Part shown: positions 57,117 to 64,000 of the stretch, in pieces
Layout: every line of letters starts with the position of its first letter
How positions within the stretch are numbered: position 1 is the first letter of the stretch
Source of the DNA: Fallopia convolvulus
Taxonomy: Eukaryota; Streptophyta; Magnoliopsida; Caryophyllales; Polygonaceae
NCBI GenBank assembly: GCA_964016875.1
Contig: OZ024728.1
Coordinates: forward strand, 30,759,865-30,823,864
DNA length: 64,000 nucleotides
Reading direction: 5' to 3'
The notes under the pieces: model-generated
Told to the model about the DNA's origin: nothing
What the model saw: only the letters and a program-made list of their open reading frames with translations
Databases searched by the model: none
Program-made: the position numbers and the translations under genes

Positions 57117-58420
57117 TGATGCAGTGAAGCCTGCCATGTCTCCAACCGACGTCGATGAGTTGATTCGAGTGCCTTCTGACGGACCAATTACAAGAAGTCG
57201 AGCTAAGAAGATTGCTCAAGGCACAACAACAATCTTGGTTCGATTGGCAGCTGTTCTTGAAGAGCCAACCAAGTCAAAGTGGGTCTTGTGCATTCGACAT
57301 CAATTGAGCCCGGATTCAATGGATTAACTTAAGGGGGCCGAAAATCTCTATATCCTTATTTAGAAACATGTATTAGTTTGTCTCACTTTAGGGCTGAATT
57401 TAGTAAGTGACCGGTTGAGATAAATTGGTATATGGGTCAAAGTCAACCCTTTGACTTGACCATTCTAAGTAAGAGAAAATATCTTATTTATTTTAATTAT
57501 AGGCGTATGCTTTTAATTTAATAATGTAGAGAAATCAGCCAATAGGCTTATGTTAGTTGGTTGATCTTCTCTCTCTTGGTTGTTAGAGATATTTTTAGTT
57601 TGTTTTAGATATTTTGAGTTTGTTAGGATATTTTCCTTAAATAAATAAATCAGCCATGATTTATTTTATTTAAGGGAATCTAGATAGATATTATTAGATA
57701 TTTTATTATATCTTGGAAAGCAAGACATGGGGGCTCTCTCTATCTATTAGGGCCGGCCCTAGGGGTGCCTTGCTCTCCAAGGAAGACTCTTGTATTCTAC
57801 TATTTATACTTTGCATATTTCATTAATAAAAATCAGCTTGAAGTAAGATTAAACCCCTTTGGTTTAGTCTTGCTTTTGGGCCCAAAAACTCGTGTGTTTA
57901 TGCTTGCAAGTGAAGATCGATCGTTCATCATCATCATCCGAATTCTCTCTCGTGTTCATATCAGAATTGTGGTTTTAATTCAATTAGATTGTTCTAGTTT
58001 TGATTGTTAAAGATCGAACTAGTTTATCATTCGGATTTAGCGTTAGAGCCAATCCGTTTGAACTATCAAAATTGATTAATTCTAGAATTCTGATCGGTTC
58101 TCTCAATTCATCAATTCAATTCAGATTTGATTTGTTAATTTGATTAATTAAGTTAGTTCTAGTTTGATTGTTAAAGATCAAACCTAGTTCATCAATTGAA
58201 TTTAGCGTTAGAGCCAATTCAATTGAACTATCTCTTTAATTATCTTAACCCTTCAAATCAGATTCGTTCTTCACTATTCATTGATATTTCGAGTTACTTG
58301 TTCTCCAAGTTTCTAACTTTCAAGGCAAATCAGGTTGGAAGTCGAACTACTGGCAAGATCGGGATCCTGTGAGGTGACATACTTGATCACCGAGGAGTAA
58401 TCCAAGGCGATCACGTATCA
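57117..58420 (+). repeat. 5' LTR of the Ty3/gypsy element, carrying a polyprotein C-terminal frame
   Basis: About 1.3 kb; the left edge is placed by the loss of Athila similarity at 57098-57117. The first 210 bases are open in one frame to the stop at 57325-57327: MSPTDVDELIRVPSDGPITR, SRAKKIAQ and a tail ending SPDSMD. 'GPITRSRAKK' is a common end motif of plant Ty3/gypsy polyproteins, so the coding region probably runs into the 3' LTR and is mirrored here. The rest has repeats of the type TTAGCGTTAGAGCCAATTC (58038 and 58202). Confidence 0.65.
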
Positions 58421-58422
58421 AG

Positions 58423-58440
58423 TGGTATCATAATCCAGCG
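58423..58440 (+). promoter_or_regulatory. Primer-binding site of the Ty3/gypsy element
   Basis: TGGTATCATAATCCAGCG, two bases after the LTR end. It resembles the initiator-Met tRNA site TGGTATCAGAGC with two mismatches in the second half. Confidence 0.7.
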
Positions 58441-59784
58441 TCTCGCCAAGTAAAATTTTCTTTCCTTAATTTGCTTTCTAATTGATTTAATTCAGTTTTT
58501 GATCCTAAAGTTCGAACCTTTACCCAAAGCTAGAATTTTTAAGACCATAATCTGAATTTTTCACCCAACCACCACATAATTCCGCCAACACCACCACCCC
58601 GCCACCACCTAACCACCACGACCTGGTGTCGCTAACCCTAGCCGCACCACCCTCCACCACCACTCGATCATAACCCCACCAACCGCATCACCAAACCCTA
58701 ACCCTAACCCTAGATCGCCTACCCCACCCTCATAACCCTAACCCTAATTAGCGGCCAGATCCATTCGAGCCCTAACCCTAACTCGCAAACCCTAGCCCTA
58801 ATTAGGTAACCCTAGTTTGAAGCTACCTTTCTCTAAACCCTAGAGCCAAACCCGAAAACCCTAACCCTATATCTCAGCCGAGACTTCACCAAACCCTAGC
58901 CCTCCTTGATTGTTGCTTGCCCTCCAAGTAATAACCCATCTAGGAGATTTTAAGGGATTTGTTGCATGCTTTTGGTTGAATTGGTTGAGTTTGATTGCAA
59001 TATAGATTAGCTTTTGTCTTCCTACAATTTTTATGAGTTTTTATTGCATGTTGCATGATCAATAGAGATTCATATTGCATTGTTGATATTTGCTAATTTT
59101 TGTCATTGCATTCCATAAATTCGACCTAGCCCTATCTTCTCTTGTTAATTTGGCTTCTAGTTGGTTTCATTGGTAGTATAAAGTCACTTAGATAAAAAAA
59201 AATCAGATTAGCCTAGTTGTTTTCGTGTTAGCCCTATTTGCATTCCTTTGCATTGCTTGCTTGTTTCTTCATTCTAGCACAAGAGTAGATTGTGCATAAA
59301 GTCAAAAAAAAAATCAGAAAAGAAAAAGTGATCTACCCCAACTAGTTTTAAGCCACTTTTAACCCTAGTGACTACTTGCTTAAAAATAGTTAAGTAGAAA
59401 TCACTTTGAAGAAAAAGAGTGACGAAACAAAAGTCACTTAGCCTACCATATTTCTGTCCTTGCATGATAATTTTGGCTTTATTAACTTGCATAGAGTCAA
59501 TTGAGAGATTGCATGTGTTTTAGAGCTCATAAAGGGATTATTTGCATTGCTTGTCTTATTGCATACTTGCCATTTGCTTAAGCTGCATATTTCCTTTGCT
59601 TATCATTAGTATACTATATCTACACCATATCTACCCATTTACTCCCTCAATTTACCCAAAAACTGAATTAAGTTGATTGGATTGCTTTGAGGCAAGTTTT
59701 GGCTTGATTAAGGTGTGGTATTGCTTGTTGTGATTTGCTTTAGAACACACTACTCTCCCTACCTTCTTGCTTGTTTCAGGAACA
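58441..59784 (+). other. Long leader with telomere-like CCCTAA repeats
   Basis: 1.3 kb without a gene. Positions 58560-58680 are CCACCA-rich. Positions 58690-58875 carry about 15 copies of AACCCTA, several in tandem (AACCCTAACCCTAACCCTAG near 58697). Later sequence is T-rich. A possible 3' splice site (TTGCTTGTTTCAG) lies just before the gag start. Confidence 0.6.
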
Positions 59785-61025
59785 ATGGTGGTCTCTAATG
59801 AGCCGAACTCGGCTGAATTGAATCTCACTAAGGAGGCAATCGACTTCATTAGGTTGTCCATTAATGAGAGTGTACGAGATGGTCAAGCTCGAGTTGTAGA
59901 GTTGGCCACGACTGCAATCAATCCTCAATTGCGGCGTCTAGAGGAGCAACTTGCCACTTTGATTGAATCATCTCAAGGAAGTCATAAAGTTGCCCCTGCA
60001 ATAGAGCTTACAAGTGATCCAAATCAGGCCTCAATTAGCGACAAAGGCAAGCAACAAGCAATTGATGAAGAACATGATGTGCTTGCTAGCTACAAAGATC
60101 AAGATCCCCCGGCTCAATACTCCCCCACAGCAGGCCGAGGTAGAGGAAGAGGCATAGGATCGAGGACTCCACCGGTTACCCATCAACAATTCTACAATCA
60201 GCAAGCTAACCGGTATTCTCAAGCCACTCATCAACAACAACAACAATACAACAATCCTTTTGATGATGTGACTTATGGCTATCCCGGGGAAGAAAGGCGC
60301 CCATGGCATCCTCCCCTTGATGATTTCTATAACCAAGCTGAGGTTGTAGAAGATATTCCACCAGCTTATGGAGTGCAAAGGCCGAACAACAACAATCATG
60401 CTAACCAACAAGTCAATCAGATTGGGAAGCGTGATATTAAGATCAAGATAGAGCCATTCAGTGGAGAGCTCAATCCAGAGAAGTATCTAGAGTGGGAACA
60501 AGCCACAAATTTCATTCTAGATCACATGGGCTATGAAGAATGGGAGAAAGTTGCAGTTGTTGTTATTCATTCGTTGGGACCGCTAGAAATTGGTGGTTCA
60601 GAATGAAGGAAGATAGAATCAGAAAGGCCTTACTACCGATTGAAACTTGGGGCCAGCTGAAGTTTGTCATGAGGAAGAAGTATGTGCCTGAAGAGCATAC
60701 CGAGCACATGAGGCTGAAAGTTGTTACATGCAAACAAGGTACCAAGTCTCCAACTGAGTACTTCAATGAGCTAGAGGATTTAAGCTTCAAAGCGGGAATT
60801 CATCATTCCCAAAGGTCTCTAAGGACCCAATTCATGGCTTGACTGAATCAAAGCATTAAAGACACATTAGAGATTCAACAAATCAAGGATCTCAATGCCT
60901 TAGTACATTCAGCCCAACTACTCTATGAGCAACAACAAAGGAAGAAGAAGGAAGCTTGGAATGCACCAAAAAGGTTTGTTTCTAATCCTAGTTCAAATTC
61001 CAATTCTTATTCTTCTAACCCTTCT
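59785..61025 (+). pseudogene. Ty3/gypsy gag, capsid region with a frameshift and a stop
   Basis: ATG 59785 (MVVSNEPNSAELNLTKEAID) opens a frame that runs to 60606. A Gly/Arg and Gln/Asn-rich stretch (RGRGRGIG; THQQQQQYNN) precedes the capsid core IKIEPFSGELNPEKYLEWEQ, TNFILDHMGYEEWEKVAVVV. A frameshift near 60540-60590 moves to the frame TARNWWFRMKEDRIRKALLP, MRKKYVPEEHTEHMRLKVVT. A TGA at 60840 (probably from CGA) follows before LNQSIKDTLEIQQIKDLNAL. The pattern is standard for gypsy gag. This copy cannot make a full Gag. Confidence 0.85.
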
Positions 61026-64000
61026 ATGCAGCAAAAGGGAGTTTCTAGCTCACCTAAACCAATAGGTTTTCAAGGCCAAAGGCGTCCCAACAATGGACCT
61101 CCAAGCCAGCCAAGGGCACGTGATTTAGTGTGCTACAAGTGTCAAGGAAGAGGTCATTATGCCAAGGATTGTCCAAATCAAAAGCAAGTGCTTCTCACCA
61201 CCAATGGAGGATATGTGAGTGATGAAGATATACCTCCAAATCAAGTGGAGGAGGAGAGCAATGGACAAGAGGAGGAGGACGTAGAGGCCATTGAACCTGA
61301 TTGCACCGAACAGCCTCTAACTTTGGTAACCATGCGTACTCTTACTTTACAAGAAACACCTAGGCTAGATCAAAGGGAAAATATTTTTCATACTAGGTGT
61401 ACTGTAAAGAATCAAGTGTTATGCATGATAATTGATAGTGGTAGCTGCTGTAACATTATTAATGCTAAGGTAGTTGATCACTTGCAATTAAAAACCCAAC
61501 CTAGGGCTACTAGTTATGGTCTAAATGGTATTAATGATTCTGATGGTCCTAACTTAGTCACTCATCAATGCTTAGTCCGTGTTTCCATAGGCAATTATGT
61601 GGATGATATCATTTGTGATGTGGTAAACATGGAATGCACTCATATCTTGTTAGGTAGACCATGGTTATTCGATAGGAGAGTTATATATGATGGCATGCTT
61701 AATACCTATTCGTTTAACTATGACGGGAGGAGAGTTTCTCTTCTACCATTGTCGCCCCAACAAGTTTTACAAGACCAGGTACGCAGAGACCAAGCTAGGG
61801 CACTTAGGCGTGCCAAGGAAGAGAAAGAAGAGGCTGAATCGGCGGCCAAGCTTGCGGCCCGGCGCTCGGCGCCCGACGCACCAACAAAACCTAGCGGCGT
61901 TTCCCAGTCTTCACCCGGGCGTTCTGGCGCAAATTTTAGGACAACATCAAGCACAGGTGGAGCTACCGTTTGGGACGAAAAACGCCCAGAGAATGTCCCT
62001 AAATCGTTCAAAGTGCCGAGCAACAGTTCCAGCAGCGCACCAGAGACGAAAATGGGGCTATCTCCCAAACCACTCGAGCGTTTTGGCTCAAATTTTGGGA
62101 GCACTTCAGAGACTCAGAGAGCTACAGATCTGGAAAAAGAACGCCCACAGAAATTGCCAAAAAATGGCATAAAGGGCAGTGTAGAAAAGCGCTCTCTAGT
62201 GACTCAGTCTAGTATTTCTTTCCCTAACTCTTTTTGCTTACTTCTTATGAGGAAAGATATACTTGTTATTAGTCTAGATATTTAACATCTTCCAAAGTGT
62301 ATTCAAGCTCTATTACAGGAATTTGAAGATGTGATGCCTGAAGAGTTGCCACAAGGCCTTCCACCAATTGGAGGCATTGAGCATCAAATTGATTTGGTGC
62401 CCGACGCTTCGTTACCAAACCGTGCATCCTATAGAGCAAGTCCAGAGGAGACCGCCGAGCTTCAAAGACAAGTGCAAGATCTCATGGACAAAGGCTATGT
62501 GCGTGAATCCCTCAGCCCATGCGCGGTTCCGGTGATTTTGGTGCCAAAGAAGGATGGCACATGGAGAATGTGTGTTGATTGCAGGGCGATCAACCAAATA
62601 ACAGTTAAGTACCGTCATCCCATTCCTAGATTAGATGATATGCTTGATGAATTGCATGGTGCTAATTTCTTTTCTAAGATTGATTTAAGAAGTGGGTACC
62701 ATCAAATTAGGATGAGGGAAGGGGATGAATGGAAAACTGCCTTTAAAACTAAGTATGGTTTATATGAATGGTTAGTAATGCCTTTTGGATTAACTAATGC
62801 ACCTAGTACTTTCATGAGGCTTATGAACCATGTTTTAAGAAGATACTTAGGAAAATTTGTTGTAGTCTACTTTGATGATATCTTAGTCTATAGCAAAACC
62901 TTGCATGAACATGTAGATCATCTTAGGGCTGTTTTGGACACTTTGAGATTAGAAAAGCTTTATGTTAATTTGAAAAAGTTTTCTTTTTGCTCGGAGTCTA
63001 CCATTTTTCTTGGTTTTGTTGTGTCTAAAGGTGGATTAAAGGTAGATGAAGATAAGATCAAGGCAATCAAGGAGTGGCCCCAACCGACTACACCAACCAT
63101 GGTGTGCTCTTTTCTCGGCTTGGCTGGCTTCTACAAGAGATTTGTGCGTGATTTTAGCACAATTGCAGCCCCTCTCCATGAGCTTACAAAGAAGGATTCA
63201 GCATTCAAATGGAGAGAGCAACAAGAGAACGCCTTCAACACTTTGAAGGACAGGTTATGCCACGCCCCAGTACTCCAGCTCCCTGATTTCTCCAAGGCAT
63301 TCGAGATAGAGGTGGATGCTTCTGGACATGGCATAGGAGGCGTACTCTTGCAAGACAAGAAACCCATAGCTTATTTTAGTGAGAAGCTTAGTGGGGCTGA
63401 GTTGAATTACCCTACTTATGATAAAGAGTTGTATGCTTTAATTAGGGTTTTGAAAACTTGGTCTCATTATTTGTGGCCTAAAGAGTTTGTAATCCATTCT
63501 GATCATGAGGCCTTGAAGTACTTGAAAGGCCAATCCAGACTCAGCAAGCGACATGCAAGATGGGTTGAATTTATGGAGACCTTCCCTTATGTTGTAAAGC
63601 ATAAGAAAGGCAAAGAGAATGTGGTAGCTGACGCCCTTTCTCGCAGGTATGTTCTCTTGAACCAATGTGATGTTAAGATCCTTGGATTTGCAATGATTAA
63701 GGAATTGTATGCTAGTGATCCTCACTTTGCTGAAATCTATAAGAATTTCATGTCTAGGGGAGAAATAGATACCTACTTTATTGATGATGGATACTTGTTT
63801 AAGGCTGGAAAATTGTGCATTCCTTCATCTAGTATACGTAGGCTTCTAACTAACGAGGTTCATGAATCAAGAGGACATAGGGGTTTAGAAAAGACTTTAG
63901 AAGGTTTAAAAGAACACTACTATTGGCCTAAGATGAGTAATTATGTGCTTAGATTTGTCAAAAGTTGTGTTGTTTGTGCTAAAGCTAAGTCTAGACTTAA
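61026..64000 (+). pseudogene. Ty3/gypsy nucleocapsid knuckle, protease, RT, RNase H and integrase start
   Basis: One frame holds from 61026 to the window edge with a single TAA at 62283. In order: CCHC knuckle CYKCQGRGHYAKDC (61131-61172); aspartic protease MIIDSGSCCNIINAKVVDHL (active DSGS near 61434) with ILLGRPWLFDRR; a Ser/Pro-rich linker with an internal duplication (about 61770-62230); reverse transcriptase (VPVILVPKKDGTWRMCVDCR, DLRSGYHQIRM, VMPFGLTNAPSTFMRLMN, catalytic YFDD at 62868-62879); RNase H (EIEVDASGHGIGGVLLQ, IHSDHEALK, ENVVADALSRR); and the integrase HHCC region (HESRGHRGLEKTLEG...CVVCAKAKS) at the right edge. The TAA between protease and RT, plus the gag breaks, make it defective. 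Confidence 0.92.

Larger units (their letters stand above)
57117..64000 (+). mobile_element. Ty3/gypsy element (chromovirus-like), incomplete at the window edge
   Basis: The 5' LTR runs from about 57117 (TGATGCAGTGAAG) to 58420 (...CACGTATCA), then AG and a Met-tRNA-type primer site TGGTATCATAATCC. A long leader, gag with CCHC knuckle, protease, RT, RNase H and the integrase zinc-binding start follow in order. The RT-RNase H sequence is of the kind found in plant CRM, Reina and Tekay lineages; I cannot choose among them because the integrase C-terminus is outside. It interrupts the second Athila-like element. Confidence 0.85.

Noticed and set aside
58690..58875. Interstitial telomere block
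   Set aside because: The unit is CCCTAA with irregular spacing rather than the plant CCCTAAA array; better seen as leader sequence of the gypsy element.

Overview
This is nuclear DNA from a flowering plant, most likely a eudicot; I cannot name the species. The evidence is spliced genes with GT-AG introns, plant-only transposon families (Athila-type and CRM/Reina/Tekay-type Ty3/gypsy elements, an L1 LINE with an RNase H tail, CACTA with TNP2 and Ulp1 modules, Stowaway and PIF MITEs, a Mutator-like Pack element, a probable Helitron) and a plant LRR receptor-like kinase. There are no bacterial operons, rRNA genes or CRISPR arrays. Almost everything is mobile DNA; one host gene looks intact.

Left part (about 0.9-36.5 kb). 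The oldest layer is a CACTA (En/Spm) element on the minus strand: TNP2/DUF4218 at 36.1-36.5 kb, a second gene (Transposase_24-like and DUF8039-like exons) at 31.6-35.2 kb, and the Ulp1-like protease end of that gene at 0.86-1.47 kb. The two halves are separated by one 28.5-kb insertion. That insertion is a minus-strand LTR element with ~3.75-kb LTRs and almost no coding capacity (LARD-like, 2643-31148, target duplication CTACT). Its downstream LTR was split by an Athila-like element (4527-21747, target duplication ACATG), and that element was split by a LINE (13288-19928, 16-bp target duplication). A Stowaway MITE, a Mutator-type foldback element and a solo LTR also sit in the CACTA gene.

Middle (36.6-43.4 kb). 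A candidate Helitron carries a fragment of a plant UBX-domain (PUX) gene and a GGTTCATA-rich repeat field. It is followed by the intact four-exon LRR receptor-like pseudokinase gene (41026-43408, plus strand), whose second intron holds a 57-bp SINE-like insertion.

Right part (43.4-64 kb). A decayed DUF4283/zinc-knuckle ORF (LINE ORF1 type) hosts four insertions: a Pack-MULE containing a two-exon pseudogene of a peroxisomal-type small heat-shock protein; a PIF-like MITE; a complete gag-only Athila-related element on the minus strand (47658-53650, target duplication ATCTT); and a second minus-strand Athila-like element (from 53847). The last is interrupted by a Ty3/gypsy element with gag, protease, RT, RNase H and the start of integrase, running off the right edge.

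The most interesting unexplained signals are short structured motifs shared by the Athila-like elements. One is a hairpin with an RGGA loop placed just before an AAGYATGGGG purine tract, found twice per element in three elements with covarying stems. The other is a recurring hairpin TACCGACC-loop-GGTCGGTA scattered through LTRs, leaders and coding regions.
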